Of a stretch of DNA of 64,000 nucleotides, positions 34,101 through 46,799 are shown piece by piece. How positions within the stretch are numbered: position 1 is the stretch's first letter; each line of letters starts with the position of its first letter. Source of the DNA: Gloeophyllum trabeum ATCC 11539 (Eukaryota > Basidiomycota > Agaricomycetes > Gloeophyllales > Gloeophyllaceae). Position numbers and translations under genes: made by a program. The stretch covers positions 1,452,623-1,516,622 of the forward strand of contig NW_006920411.1 in the NCBI RefSeq assembly GCF_000344685.1. Reading direction: 5' to 3'. The notes beneath the pieces were generated by a model. The model was not told the DNA's origin and searched no databases. It was given only the letters and a program-made list of their open reading frames with translations.

Positions 34101-37100
34101 ATGGCAGAAAATAAGAGGAAAGGGGGGGCGAGAGGTTCCAAAGGCAAAGCAGTACGTGAAGGTATCAGCGTGTCCTTACGTGGCTGCTACTGACGACCTC
34201 TCTTCGAAGGTTGACGCGACTCGTCAGAGAACTCTGCTACAGCACTTTCAGAAGAAGAGCGCAGCTGTTCTTCCTGCTGAACCTCAAACCGGCAATGCAG
34301 CACAGACCCCGGCAGTTTCGGAACAGGAGAGCCAAGCTTCTGAGGAAAGCACTCCCTTAGGGCCATCGAACGCAGAGCTGGTCGTAGTGGTGAAATCAAA
34401 AGATCCAAAGGGGGCTACGACCGGTACGTGTTCACAAGCGGATCTCGTCGCGTTTGACGAGCTGGAAAACATCTCTGCTAGATTCTCCAACTACGACGTC
34501 CCCGCCTATGTCGCTCCCCACGTCCCAGAATTCCCCCGGCTCTCAGGACATCTCAATTCCCAGCAAAGCCACGACGAATTTGCGGTCTACTTCCAATACC
34601 GCTGACAACAATGAGGACGACAGCATTCATTCCCCTCACAGCATGAAGGCGGCCCAGAGTAACACACGGCTCGGCACGCCGATATCTATAGCTGATACTC
34701 CACCACCCAGCAGCTCCTGCGTCGCTTCTCCTGATGTTATTGTGGTGGAGGAAGGGGGCAGCCGAGATGATCCTATCGTCATCGAACAGTCACCCGTACA
34801 GCCTCGGGAAGACATACGACCAGCGAAACCAGTGTTCCCTATATTTGCACCTCGTACACGTAGCGCGAGAGAACCAACTCCTACCCCGTCCGCTCCGCAA
34901 GCCAAGGTCAAACCCGTATTCCCTATCTTCGCAGCCGCTCGGAAAACTGCCGGAACACCTGCTCCGCCCAGCCCTACCAGACGGGCGAAGGGATCGGACG
35001 CACCTCTGCCTGATACTGAACAGCAGCACCAACGCGGCACACAGACTTCTTTCCGTGCACCCCGACCACATTTCGGGAATCGAGACAAAGGCAAGACAAA
35101 GGCTACTGCAGAAGACGGACAGAATTCCTTGCCGACTCTAAGCTCACAAAAGGAGGACAGTAGCCATCTATCTTCATCGTCCTACTGCGCCGCCTACGGC
35201 CCTTCATTCAGCTCAGAGCTGATCAGCACTCTTCTGGATACTGTTCCTAGGCATCATCGCGAAAACTATCCTGCTATTTCTCGGATCTTAGATTACCTCC
35301 GGCACAATGAGCTCCATTCATCCTCGCAGCTGTGGACGGAGCGCTGGCGTCCGAAGCGTGCTGGGGAGGTTCTTGGCAACGAGGCGAATGCGTTATATCT
35401 CCGGAGCTGGCTAGAAGCTCTGGCTTTGCAAAATACCCAAGCAGATCCAGAAATTATCGCGGGGTTGCCCGAGAACCCACAAGGCAAGAAGCGCAAGAGC
35501 AGGTCAAAGGCCAAGAGGAACAAAGAGGGGCGCAATGCAAAGAAGCCCAAGATACAGCGGACCGTGGAGAGACCCAAAGGTCGTAGAAGAAGGCGAATAG
35601 ATTCAGACCTTGAGGACGATTGGATAGTGGATACCGGTGATGAGAGGGAGTCGGACATGGATGTCTTACCAGGAAGTGAAGACGACCTCACCTTCTGTCG
35701 TCAAGTATATTCTCGACTGCATCCTACATCTGATTCCGTAGAGCCGGTAGATGCCACTGCCGAGCCGCCCCAACCTGTTCCAGAGGAAGAGGGTCCTCGA
35801 ATACCTCCCAGCCAGCCCCATTTCCGCAACAGACTCACCAACACGATACTCCTGACCGGACCTCCAGGCTGCGGGAAAACTGCTGCTGTGTATGCCTGTG
35901 CAGAAGAGCTGGGTTGGGAAGTATTTGAGGTATACCCAGGGATAGGCAAACGAAGCAACACCAATTTGGATAGCCTCGTGGGCGACGTCGGCAAGAACCA
36001 CACGCTTCGCAAGGGGGTCTTCCGCAAGCCAGCTGGTGGGCGGATTTAAACTCGCAGCACGTGTTGGACTAAAGTGCTCTGGTTTGCAGGACTCTTCACG
36101 AAGTACAACGAGGCACGCCCACAAACCGAGCGCAACTCCGTCGATCCAGACGAAGCCAGCTCGAGAGATCAAGATAACCTTCCTCCCAGCCATAGCCAAG
36201 ATTCCGGGTTCACTTCTCCTTCCAAAGGCATCGATGCGAGGGTTGATGCCTTCGCCGCTACTATCCCGCAAGAAGACAAGATCCGCCAATCTCTCGTGCT
36301 TCTGGAAGAAGTAGACGTGCTTTACAAGGAAGACCAATCCTTTTGGCCCGCCGTTATCAGTCTCATTAAGGATTGTCGAAGACCGGTGGTCATGACTTGC
36401 AACGGTAGGCGCGCCATGGATCCTTTAATCTTCAGTCTGACTCAGGGTGGATCTTCTCCGCAGACCTATCTTTGGTCCCGCTGCAAGACCTTCCTCTCCA
36501 AGAAATCCTGACATTTTCCCCGGCCCCCGCTGCGGTTACTGCTTCCTATCTTCAATGCCTCTCGCTCGCAGAAGGGTTCTGTATCGATCATCGGTTTCTC
36601 ACCGACCTGTGCAAAACGCTTCAAACCTGGGATGTAGACGTCTTAACAGATACGATAGGTTGGACTCGGCACCAAGACCTGCAGGCAGGCTCGGATCTTC
36701 GGAAGACAATCAATCAGCTCCAGTTCCTGTGCTCCGTCAAAGCGGCGTTCTGGTTGAAGAACATTGAAAACCCGGAACTACTAGGATCCGATCCGCCCAC
36801 TGCGATTAGCACGGAGTATAGTGGATCTACCTCCGGCGCAGCGACTGATGGATCTTCGGACGCGAGAGCTCAGCTAGAGCTTTTGAGAGGATTGGCGCAC
36901 CATACGGAGACTCTGTCATTTTTAGACGGTGCGCTCAGTCGGAAAGCATGGCAGATGCCTCAGGTATTTTTACTCAACAAGCAATTATTATAAATTCTGA
37001 ATACGCATTGTTACAGGTGTTACTGGAACAGGAGTCTCAACCTTCGGTTAGCGATGAAACGGGGCACCGAATGCTCTTCTCTGGGCCGACCGTTCATGCC

Positions 37101-37532
37101 CTGGACGCAACCGCGCTGTACCATTGGGACGAAGATATCAGGCAGGAAGTCCGGCAATGGTTGTGGGAGAGCATCGCAAGAAGCCCTTCCCTTCCACGAG
37201 GCCATGACAGCTTCAGGACTCGTGGTCGAGGGATTCCCGAGATGCACGTCCCGTCCAGAACGCATGTCTCTCACGTGGTGGCGGTACTTCGATCAATCCT
37301 GCCCTCCACGTTCGCGATTCCCTCGGCGTCGCCGGAGCCGGCGTTGTTCCTAGACTATTTGCCTTGGGTGAGACACATGGTAGCCGCGGACGAGGAAGAG
37401 GAGCGCCGAGAGACTCAAATCGCGAAACCTGGGCGCAGAACGCGAAACAGCCAGAAGTACGAACAGTACATTTCTCTCTCAGACGAGCAGCGGAGCACAC
37501 TGCGATCCCTAGGATTGCAAGCGGAAGTGTAG
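34101..37532 (+). CDS. ELG1: ELG1/ATAD5-type clamp unloader, RFC-like AAA ATPase large subunit
   Basis: Six exons (34101-34151, 34210-34423, 34482-36035, 36090-36404, 36464-36963, 37017-37532) give 1049 residues. A PIP-box-like motif, [11 protein letters not shown], lies at about residue 22, as expected for a PCNA partner. A long disordered region carries two KPVFPIFA repeats. Then come ELG1-type [20 protein letters not shown], a basic patch, Walker [21 protein letters not shown] (about 540) and Walker B-like [14 protein letters not shown] (about 680), which keeps the EEVD form of this family rather than DEAD. PVVMTCND and LPLQEILTF follow. Elg1 replaces Rfc1 in a clamp-loader-like complex that unloads PCNA after replication. 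The C-terminal 350 residues are poorly conserved. Confidence 0.9.
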
Positions 37533-37776
37533 CGTTTGTCCACTAGAATAAATAATGATAAAGGGAAGTACAGGCCGAATCTGTGGAAATGATCGGTCGC
37601 GCAATATAACCATTTATGGAAGAGGAGGAGATATACCCTCGCGGGACTCACGTGGGAGCGTCCCAGACACGTTGACCACGGACCGCCCAGAACTGCTCTC
37701 GCTCTCCTGAATTCAACTAAGTCTCCTCGCCGTTGTCCGCATCCGCCCCGTCGTCGTCGCCCGCGTTGCGTGAGCC
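37533..37776 (+). promoter_or_regulatory. short spacer and bHLH gene promoter
   Basis: 244 bases between same-strand genes; contains AATAAATAATGA just after the ELG1 stop, a plausible 3'-end signal. The rest is the bHLH upstream region, CT-rich close to the ATG. Confidence 0.35.
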
Positions 37777-39765
37777 ATGGCAAACGACATGGACACCTCG
37801 CCCGCCACCGCCGCCCACAATGACGATAAGCCACCGGCTAATCCGGATCCCGTCGCCGCCGATAATTCCCACAAAAAACCCTTGTCTCCTGCACGACATC
37901 CTCCGACTGGAACACTCGCTCCCCTAGAATATTTACAGAACCAGCGTCGGGGCTCCATAACAGACCCGTCGTTGCATGCTGCCAGTCCTCATTTGCAGCC
38001 TACCGTTCCTTCAAACAGCCAGGATCCGAATTCTGGCTCCCCTTCTCCTGTAACTAAGTCCCGGAACAACTCTAAGGAACGGCGTCCTGCCTCTCCTTAC
38101 ACTTTTGGCGACGCAACCGCCAGTCGACGTCCTGAGGGATCGCAACCCGTAAATGAAACCTCTTGGCGGCAACCCATGTCTGCACAGTCCGATACTCCTG
38201 CACCTGAAGGTACAGTTCTCAGTCCGTGCCGCCAGTCGCTCTTGGTCATAATCCTAACGCAGGCTCAAGCAAACCGCAAGGCGCAACCGATATGGATGTC
38301 GATCAGGGGGGAAGACAATTGTCTCCGACGGGGAATGGAACTGCTAACGCGGTGAGTAGTTATCGCTCACAACGTATCAGGTCGTGTGTAGAGTCTCCCC
38401 TTTGCTGCCCCATTCATGCCACCTTGACTTGCTCCGTGCTTACGCGTGTATCTTGATCGAATTCAGGGGACGAAGCGCAAAATGTCCTCCGATAGAGAAG
38501 CTGCTGCATCTGAGGGTGCCGAGATTGATCCTCAACTGGTCGGTCCTGGTATGAACGTGGATGCGGAAGGACCGGCTGCGAAGCGTAGAGGATCTGCATT
38601 TGATACGCAGAGAATAGCCCAGTTGAGCCTGAATGACCGCCGCTATTCTGTAGATTCGCGGCTGCCCAGCGTGCCAGGAGAGCAGCCGCAGTGGTGGGCT
38701 AACGAAAGACGGGACTCTGCGCCAGGCGTGTTTGCGAATAATGTGGGATATGCGCCTGCTTCGGGGTTCGCCGCAGATCCGCATGGCCGTCCACCAGGAG
38801 GCATGGCTACTTTCGCGTGGCCAGCCACGACGCATCCTCCGGAACAGGCAGGACCAGCCACAGGACCTAACCCGAATGGTTCCAATCCAAATAACATGCC
38901 CGGGCCACCAAGACCTTTCGACCCATCCGCCCCGCCCCCGCCTCCACCCCCTCCCCCACTCTCGATGAATTATACTGTCACGTTCGCTTCGGACCGTAGG
39001 ATGTCCGTCCCAGACATGACGTCCCCAGGTCCGACCACGCAAAGGGTGTTGCGGTCGAGATCACGACCACCCTCGCGTGCTCCGGCACCGGACCCAAGCG
39101 CGGGAAGCCAGGGGCAGTCGCCGACATCTGCGACCGAGCAACAGTCCGACTCTGGCGGTCCCGGCACCCCGACCTCTGGGTCCAAGAAGGACAGTACGCC
39201 ATACTCTCGGTCACCTGAGCTCCGCGTGTCACACAAGTTGGCCGAACGGAAACGGCGGAAGGAAATGAAGGACCTCTTCGATGAACTGCGAGACCAACTT
39301 CCCGCCGACCGCGGCATGAAAGCCAGCAAATGGGAGATCCTCAGTAAAGGTAAAATTTCTGAGACCAAACCGTTTATATTTTCCGGCTGACTCCCTCCTC
39401 GCACTGCAGCTATTGACTTCATAGTTCAGCTGAAGCATGGCCATCAGGAGATGGCCCGTGAGATTGAGATGCTGCGACATGAAGTAGATAACATGCGTGC
39501 AGGCATGCCGCCTTTCGCTCCCGGAGGTCCCCCGCCAATGGGATACGCCCAAGGCCCTCCTCCCATGGCCCACAACCATTACGCCGCACCTCCTGTATCT
39601 CATCCGCCACATCCCACGCACCCCCCACAACAGCCCTCACAGCCGGTGTCGCGACCTGGCTCTTCACAGAATGCATATCCACCCGGTGCTGCCTCTGCAG
39701 GTCCGCCCCAGCAAAATGGCCACGTCAACGGGCCAACGGCGAAGGCAGCAGAGACAACTGCATGA
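37777..39765 (+). CDS. basic helix-loop-helix transcription factor
   Basis: Four exons (37777-38209, 38263-38351, 38467-39349, 39410-39765) give 586 residues. Most of the protein is disordered, rich in Pro, Ser and Gln, with a ten-proline run near the middle. One bHLH domain lies at about 415-485: [50 protein letters not shown]. The basic region has His, Glu and Arg at the positions that read CACGTG/CANNTG boxes (H-x3-ER-x-RR). The domain is split by the last intron inside the second helix boundary. A helix ([20 protein letters not shown]) continues from helix 2 like a short zipper. The target genes are not evident from sequence. Confidence 0.9.
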
Positions 39766-40217
39766 GATGTACTGGGTTCTACACTGTTGTATCGATAAGG
39801 TTGCTTCACTACCTTCCTTATGTCTTTTCTGTTTTGGCTGCGAGGGCTTGGGCTGAAGTCTACTATTATTTGGTTATGAGACCGCTCTCAAGTGGCTCCG
39901 TCCACGACAGATTACATTACTGAGGCCGGAGATGCCATTTGATTCGCTTGTATCAAAAGATCATTTTACCAACACCTTTCACGTTCTTGCCACAAATTAT
40001 CGAGATCTGCTATACCCGATGCCTCATCGCATGGCGTCACGCTGTATGTCCCGTTCAATGTATTATTCTTGGACGAAACACGACGTCCCGGACTAAAAAC
40101 GAGACCGTTCTGTTGCTGCCCCCGGGAAGGGTGCAGCAATACAAGTAATCCGTACACTGAACGACATACCTAGCGCGGTGATACAATACAGGCGAAACAG
40201 GCGAAATACGGACATGG
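39766..40217. other. convergent 3' ends of the bHLH and TFIIF-alpha genes
   Basis: 452 bases between tail-to-tail genes. AT-richer than the flanking exons; no gene seen. Confidence 0.4.
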
Positions 40218-42455
40218 TTAACTACCTTGCCCTGGAGTCGCAGGTGCACTACCCGGAGTCGTACCATCCGGAGCATCGTCTCCTCTGTATTGCGGCCTCA
40301 AGATGAGCAAATTCGACTTGATAGTTGCGACCTCCTTGATGAGATCTGAAAAGATTTTCCTGCCGTCCTTCGAATGCTCCAAATATCCCCTGAAGGCGTT
40401 GATGCAATCCTTCGTAGTGCATCCTGGATGAGCTTGGATCCACTCGACCAGCTTACTGGCCGTGAGTTCTTCGACGGGCAGTGCTGGCTTGCGCTTCTTC
40501 CTCTTACGCTGCTCGGTGCCCGTGGTCCCGTCCGCAGCCGTAGTAGGCGACGTTGGCGACGTAGGGGCGTCTTCAGCTTTACGCTTGTTGTTTTGTTTAC
40601 TAGGCGTCGGCGCCGCGCTAGGGGGAGGGGCGCCGTTGACAGGGCTACCAGGTCTACCTAAGGGACTTGCGGGTCCCTGAGCAAGGGGACTGCTCGCTCT
40701 GCTCACATTCGGGCTCGTCTTGACTTTGGATATTTTAGGAGGGCTGGTAGCTCGTTTCGCTACGATGGAGTGTCCCGACTGCGTCGGGGACGTCGGGCGA
40801 GATAAGGATGCTGCTGGAGGCTCCTTTTTAATGGGTGTGGGAGCGGGTAGAGGAGTGGAGGGCAGAGGCTGTTGCGAGCCGGATCGCGACTGGGATTGCG
40901 ATTGAGACTGATCCTGTACTGCAGGACCGACTGGAACTTCTGGAGGTTCTTCCTCCGATTCCTCCTCCTGCATGACAATGACCAATGAACATCCCCGTGC
41001 CATGAGTGGAGCATGTTACACACCTCGCTCGCGTATGGATTCTCGTCATCATCACTTTCATACGCCTGGTTCTTTTCGAGACTCCGCATCAGTTTCTTCA
41101 GCTGCCTGCCAGCCTTTGTCAGCTTCGTCTCGTCTTCTTCGTCCTCGCTCTCCTCCCCGTCATTCAGAACCTTCGCCTTGCTATATTCCTTCTTCATACG
41201 CTCCTATTGATGGGACTACAATGACCATTATGATGGCGATCATCAGCACTGGCACATACCTCAAGCTCCTTGGCTTCCTCGTCCTCCGCCTCATCCACAT
41301 TAGGCTTCTCTTCGTCATCCTCGAAGATCTCCTCATAGTCCATCTCATCCTGATCACCTTCTCCGCCATACTCCCGCTGTCTCCTCCTCTTACTATCCTC
41401 CTCATCGTCATCACCAAACAGACCGCGTTCCATTCCACTGTCCACAGCGCGAAGTCTACGACCGCCTGGTCCGAGGGAGGTCCCCGCGTCATAGACGAGA
41501 GATGGTCCGGCCTGTATATAGGGCATCGAGACAGAGGCTGTACCTCCTCCTCCTCCACCGCTACCGCTGGCAGCGGAGCCTGACGTGCGATTGTGAGGAA
41601 GCCAGCGTCCTGGGTCTTTATTCTTCTGAATCTTCGCCATCTGATCAGACGCGGTGTGAAGCCGTCAACGTTCAGTAAGTGTATTGGCAATAACACGAAT
41701 GTACAAACCATGGATTCAGCCTCCTCTAGATTGGGTATCCTGTAGTTCGGCTTCTTCTGGAACTTGTACCATCGGTTTGCAGGCACGAACTTGAACACCT
41801 CATTTGCCGTTGGCATGAAGAAAGCATGTGTCTCTGACCGAGAAACCTCCTCCATCTTGCCAACCCACACCTCCTGGCCACTCGCATCCTCCATCACCCA
41901 TGGGTACCGCTCCTCCTTCCTCAGCTGCCTCACCTCCTCCGGGATCAGATACACCTGCCTTGTCTTCTTCTGGAACTTCTTCCTCCCATTCTTCTTATCG
42001 CCCGGCGCGGCCACGCCCGCGCCACTGAGGTTATGTATCGGGCGCCCCTCCGCATCCACCATCACCGGGTTCCCGTCCGCGCCAATAACAGGCTTCCCGT
42101 CGGGGCCCAGCATCGGGCCGACCGCCTGCGGGGCGCGCGCCTGGGGCGCGAGCTCGCGGCGCGGCTCCTTGCGGTTGAGCTTGACGGGCGGGACCCACGT
42201 GCCGACGTCGACGGGCCGGCGCGAGTCGAACTTCATCAGGTCGTACTTCCACCCGTTGAGCGCGGACGACTCGAGCTGGTACTCGATGTACTCGCCCTCC
42301 GGGCGCGGCGGGTTCAGGTCGTCGTCCTTGGGCGGCGGCTTCGGCGGGGCCTTGCGCGGCGTGCCTGGGGCTTTTGGTGGGGGAGCCTGCCCGGGCTTTG
42401 GTTTCTTTGGGTGGAAGAGGATGGACGCTGAAGGGGCGCCTTTGCCGGGAGCCAT
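40218..42455 (-). CDS. TFG1: transcription initiation factor IIF subunit alpha (RAP74)
   Basis: Four exons (42455-41709, 41640-41260, 41203-41024, 40967-40218) give 685 residues. The N-terminal half has the dimerisation region: GEYIEYQLESSALNGWKYDL, ETHAFFMPTANEVFKFVPAN and RWYKFQKKPNYRIPNLEEAE. Then come MAKIQKNKDPGRWLPHN and a DYEEIFEDDEEKPNVDE acidic region, a Lys/Glu-rich part and a long Ser/Pro/Gln linker. The C-terminal winged helix is VEELTASKLVEWIQAHPGC, INAFRGYLEHS, DLIKEVATIK. TFIIF alpha binds RNA polymerase II with TFIIF beta, and its C-terminal domain recruits the CTD phosphatase. Pro/Lys-rich insertions in the N-terminus make it longer than human RAP74 (517). Confidence 0.93.
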
Positions 42456-45277
42456 GTTATCAGAGTCTAGTGTCTGCCACTCGTATCTAGGGTTGTAGTC
42501 GTGATCCTCGCAGAATCAGGCTGGAAGCCAGGTATATTGTGGTCAGAGAGCAGTACGGCCGTCGTACGCGTCGTTTGTCGAGCAGTTATGATAGCAACTG
42601 CGTCGGTCGTCGTCCGAGCAGGTCGTGGACGAACAGTAAGCGTGGGTGTCTGTGATTGACGCCACACCGCGTCAATGTCGGTCGTGCAAGAGTGTTTCCC
42701 ACGCCTCCCCCTCCGAGACTTGCGTCTTGTCTCGTTCATGTTGTTTTCTTCGCTACAACTTCCGCCAAATGAGACTGCACAGCATGTTACGAGCCCCCTT
42801 TCGTGTCATTGTATCCAGAGGCCCAGATTAACTAGGATCTGGGGGTTTTATGAAAAGATGGTGTTTGTTAGAGTGCATACTGGACATGTCAAAATATACA
42901 CCGAAGGGCTAGTTAGTACCTTGCCCGACAGATATACCGACCTCGGACATGTCTGCCAGATACATGCGCTGACTGTATACGCATATACTACTAGCAAGGG
43001 TACGGAATGGCACTGGCATGGCCTACCTCACCTTGTAGCTACACATATGTGGTCGACAACAACCTGTCCGACCTTGCGCCCCGGGACTACATGCATCCCT
43101 GACTCGCCACGAAAGTGGCGCCTGCTCGGACGCACCTATACACGATCATGAGAGCGGGCAATGGCGTTGACAGCGGCAGGCAGTCCCTCCCTGCATGAGC
43201 AGCGTCGCCGCACCGGTCTTCCATTAGCCTGTTCCATACCTGCTACATAGCTCGATGACAATTTGCCAGAGGTAATGGGAGTGACGTAGAGTCCCTGCTC
43301 CGCCGGTCTATGTTTCAGGAAGAAGAAAGACAGCGGGCGGGAAGAACCAGTCTGTTGACAGATAATGCTTCATAGGTCGAACGTTGAGCGCCAACCGGTG
43401 TTCAGGGCTCGAAGCTTGAAGCTGGAGCCCCCCGTCTAGGTCGCTCACTTCAGTGGCCCTGAGCTGCCGCCTCTACGAGAGTACACTCCGACAAGAAAGA
43501 CGCCCGCAGCCTCGACGATCGTCCCCGAGGGATTTCGGCGCCCAAAGAGTGACACTGGGAGCGTCCACCAAAAATGCTGAACGACGGTCGGCGTCACATG
43601 CCATATTCACGCGCCACAACTCGTACAGCCCCTCGTGCGAGATTTTGGGCCGACGGGGAATCCTCGCCTCGCGGGGTAAGCCTCGAGATTACGGTCGAAA
43701 TCCTCACGTACGCGGCGATTCCGGTAGGTACGCGACCTTGGACAAAGCGGGCTGGATACAGCGCGGTGTCCCAGGACGCAAGCTATGAACGGTCTGAGGG
43801 GCGGTTCCGAACGGAGTGACAGATGGCCAGAGTCATCCTACGGTCCCGAGAGGACTGAGTCTATCAAGAGTAGAGCGCGCGCAAGACATCCGCGATCGCG
43901 GACATTCACGCAAGTAATCAGAGACGATGTTTTACGGACTGCAAGGTTGACCTGTTTCCAGCGGAACAGCCTGTGGTTGAGGAGAAGAACGGAGCTATTG
44001 CGGTTACGGTTCTGGACAAACACCGGGGAGTCTACCACACTGTGACTGACCTCGTAGTATTGATAACCGGCGAGGACGAGGATGCTTGCAGAAATGCCGT
44101 CGATGGCTGGAAATGTCTGGGGCTCGAGAAGAGAAGGCATTGCAGTTAGATGTTGAATTGTCGCTAGGAGGATACGCGGAACGATGCGAGGAAATTCAGG
44201 TCGAATTATTTGTCAAACTGACACTTATATTGGATTTGAACAAAGAACCAGCCGCAAAGCCGACGAAAGTCGCTGGGATTGCTGGTAGGACATCACCTGA
44301 CAAGGAAAGGGAAGACCTTGCGGATGATAGCGTTTTTACACGCAGAGAATGATGACGACGCCGCGGGGTTTAGCAGGTCGAATTTTCGGCCACTTTCCTG
44401 ACAGGCAGGACTTGGACGAAGAATCGAGTCAAAGAGGTGTGCCGCAAAGCCGTTCTAAACTGGGGGGACTGCTGGAAGGACGTCGGGCGAGGCAAGGTGT
44501 TTGGAATACCAGGTCGGGAGGCAGATGAGGAACGCAGTGACAGCTTCGAAGACGGTCGTTAGGGCTGGGGTGGCGCTTACATACGACGGACATGCCAAAC
44601 CGCAAGTTGAAAGGCCGTCACTGAATGCAGTGAGCTGGTGTCGCAGGCATACGCACTGAGCTATAAATAGACGCCAGCCAACGAGGCAGTCCATGCTACG
44701 AGCTGAGCGGAGCGCTGGGAGATGAGCGCGCCTGGTTAGCTCCAAATGGGATAGCGGTAGCGGCGTGGATATGCCTGTAGTTTGTGTCTGGAATGTCGGA
44801 TGAGACAGGATATGCCGGGAGATCGTGCCGAAACGCTGATCAGGCTAGCTTGCCCTTCGCGCGGGTCGGGTAGGGCAGCGTGCTCGTACAGGCGTATCTG
44901 ATTACCGAGGAAGGAGGCCTACTTGCCTTATCGAACGTGTTCCATGGCTGGTGTCGGGGGTTGGACTGACGGCTGGGAAGTAATAATGGCAGAGTTTGTG
45001 CGGACTCGGACGAGGCACGTACGAGAGGTTGGAAGGATCGGCATGGCGTGCCGGCGACGGATCGGGCAGTCGAGGGTGATTGGCTTGGCGTCTGGATGGC
45101 GCTGGGTGACGGCTGGGTAGTGCAGGTGCAGTTAGCGCGAGTCCTTTTCCAGCCCGCGGCCACCATCGCCGCCTGCCACCTCCTGTCTTAATCTGCCCTT
45201 TTATCTGCCCCCCATGCTTTTTCTGTGCCCTGTCCCGAGCTCCCCTCCGGTCCTGCCCCCTCCCCCGCCCAGCCACC
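42456..45277. other. 2.8-kb gap; ambiguous open frames and chitin deacetylase upstream region
   Basis: Upstream of TFG1 (minus) and of chitin deacetylase (plus), so both promoters lie here. CTATAAATAG at 44661-44670 is a good TATA box, but it is about 600 bases from the deacetylase ATG. Between 43453 and 44140 both strands stay open. On the minus strand a start MPSLLEPQTFPAIDGISASI at 44140 and later pieces (LASWDTALYPARFVQG, HEGLYELWRVNMACDA) can be joined in part, ending near 43473. On the plus strand 43453-43788 is open for 111 codons. I could not complete a convincing model on either strand. Confidence 0.4.
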
Positions 45278-46799
45278 ATGCTCGGCACCGCCGCCTGCGT
45301 CCGCGCCCTCGCCCTGTCCCTCGCCCTGCCCTCGCTCGTTTACGCAGGCCTCATCCCTGACCTCCACGACCACGCCCACGCCCACCCCTCCCGCACCATC
45401 GCACATCGCGCTCCCGGCCAGGACTGGTACCACCCGCCCCACCACCCCGTCCACCGCCTCTTCCGCCGCGACGACAACTCTACCGGCGACTACCCCGCAC
45501 TCGGTTCTCCAGGTCAGTCCGCACCCTGCCTTTTTTTCAGCCGCTTATCCCCCGCCCCCCCAGCTTGGAGCGCGCCCTACCCGACCACCACCCCGGACAG
45601 CAGCAAGCTGCCCCAGGAATGGGTCGACGCCCTCAACCAGGCCGTGCAGGCCGGCAAAATCCCCAACATCCCCGTCTCCACTCAGACAAACGGCGGCAAC
45701 CCCACCTACCCGAACGGCTACGATCCCAACGGCCCCACCGTCTGCTCGGCCACCTACAAGTGCCGCAACCCCGACGATATCTGGGACGCCCCCGAGGGCA
45801 TGGTCGGCTCCGGCTTTGACGACGGCCCCACCGAGGCGAGTCGCTCGCATCCATCGGCTTTCGCCAATCACTAACTGGCCCAACAGTTCTCGCCCACGCT
45901 CTACACTTTCCTCAAGAACAACTCCGTCAAGGCCACGCACTTTATGATCGGCATCAACATCCTCTGGAACCCCGCCGCCTTTGAGCAGGCCTACGTCGAC
46001 AACGGCGACGACATCGCCGTGCACACCTATACCCACCCGTACATGACCACGCTCTCCAACCTCGACGTCCTCGCCCAGCTCGGCTGGACCATGCAGATCA
46101 TCCACAACAGCACCGCCGGCAAGGTCCCCCGCTACTGGCGCCCGCCCTACGGCGACATGGACGAACGTGTCCGCGCCATTGCCTTGGAGGTCTTTGGCCT
46201 GACCGCTATCATCTGGAATCAAGAGTGCGTTTGCAGTCCGTCTGCTGACGTCACGAGCCGCTGACTTGCCTTGTAGCACCGAGGACTGGTCGCTGACGGA
46301 GAACGGCGGCACCACCATGCAAGCCGTTGCGCAGAACATGCAAAAGTGGCTCACAGGAGCCAAGACCCCCGGGCTTATCATCCTCGAGCACGAGTTGTCC
46401 GCAGAGTCCGTCCAGGCCTACATGGATGCGTACCCCGTCATGATGCAGAACGGGTGGCAATTAAAGAGCGTGGCTGAATTTGGTGACGATGACGCCATGA
46501 GGGACGGGGATCTGTTGGATCTCTTCGACAGTGAGTGTCCTCCTTGGGCTCGGTCATATTAGCGGTGCTGACAGGTAACCTCTCTAGCTACTTCGTCGGC
46601 AGCACCGTCTTCGACGAGTGCAAGCTCAACGTCGGCGTCGGCGACACACAGTGGCACCACTTCATCCTCTGGTCCGGTCGCTACTGGGGGCGTCGGCACA
46701 TCGCAGCAGAGCTCGGCCACTTTGCAGTGGTCATCGCGTTCGGCCTGGGCTGCGTCTGCCTTGGTCGGCGCAGCGGGCTTGTTCGTACACTTGGCATAA
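45278..46799 (+). CDS. chitin deacetylase, carbohydrate esterase family 4, secreted and GPI-anchored
   Basis: Five exons (45278-45512, 45564-45835, 45887-46224, 46277-46530, 46588-46799) give 436 residues. A signal peptide (ACVRALALSLALPSLVYAG) leads a His/Pro-rich propeptide-like part. The five NodB motifs are present: GFDDGPTE (about 162), HTYTHPYM (about 214), RPPYGDMDERVR (about 253), WNQDTEDW (about 279) and LIILEHEL (about 316). The tail is Ser/Thr-rich and ends with a hydrophobic run, AWAASALVGAAGLFVHLA, typical of a GPI signal. It should convert cell-wall chitin to chitosan outside the cell. The second intron starts with GC (GCGAGT). The last acceptor was placed at 46587 because it yields the GPI tail; an earlier AG at 46574 would read a tail without it. 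Confidence 0.92.

Noticed and set aside
35666..36337. 223-codon minus-strand open frame opposite the ELG1-type gene
   Set aside because: The plus strand here encodes Walker A and the AAA core; the minus frame has no domain.
44661..44670. CTATAAATAG as the chitin deacetylase TATA box
   Set aside because: It is about 600 bases upstream of the ATG, too far without an unseen 5' intron, so it was only mentioned in the gap entry.
45545..46381. 278-codon minus-strand open frame opposite chitin deacetylase
   Set aside because: It is antisense to all five NodB motifs and is rich in Gly and Val, as expected for a shadow of GC-rich coding sequence.
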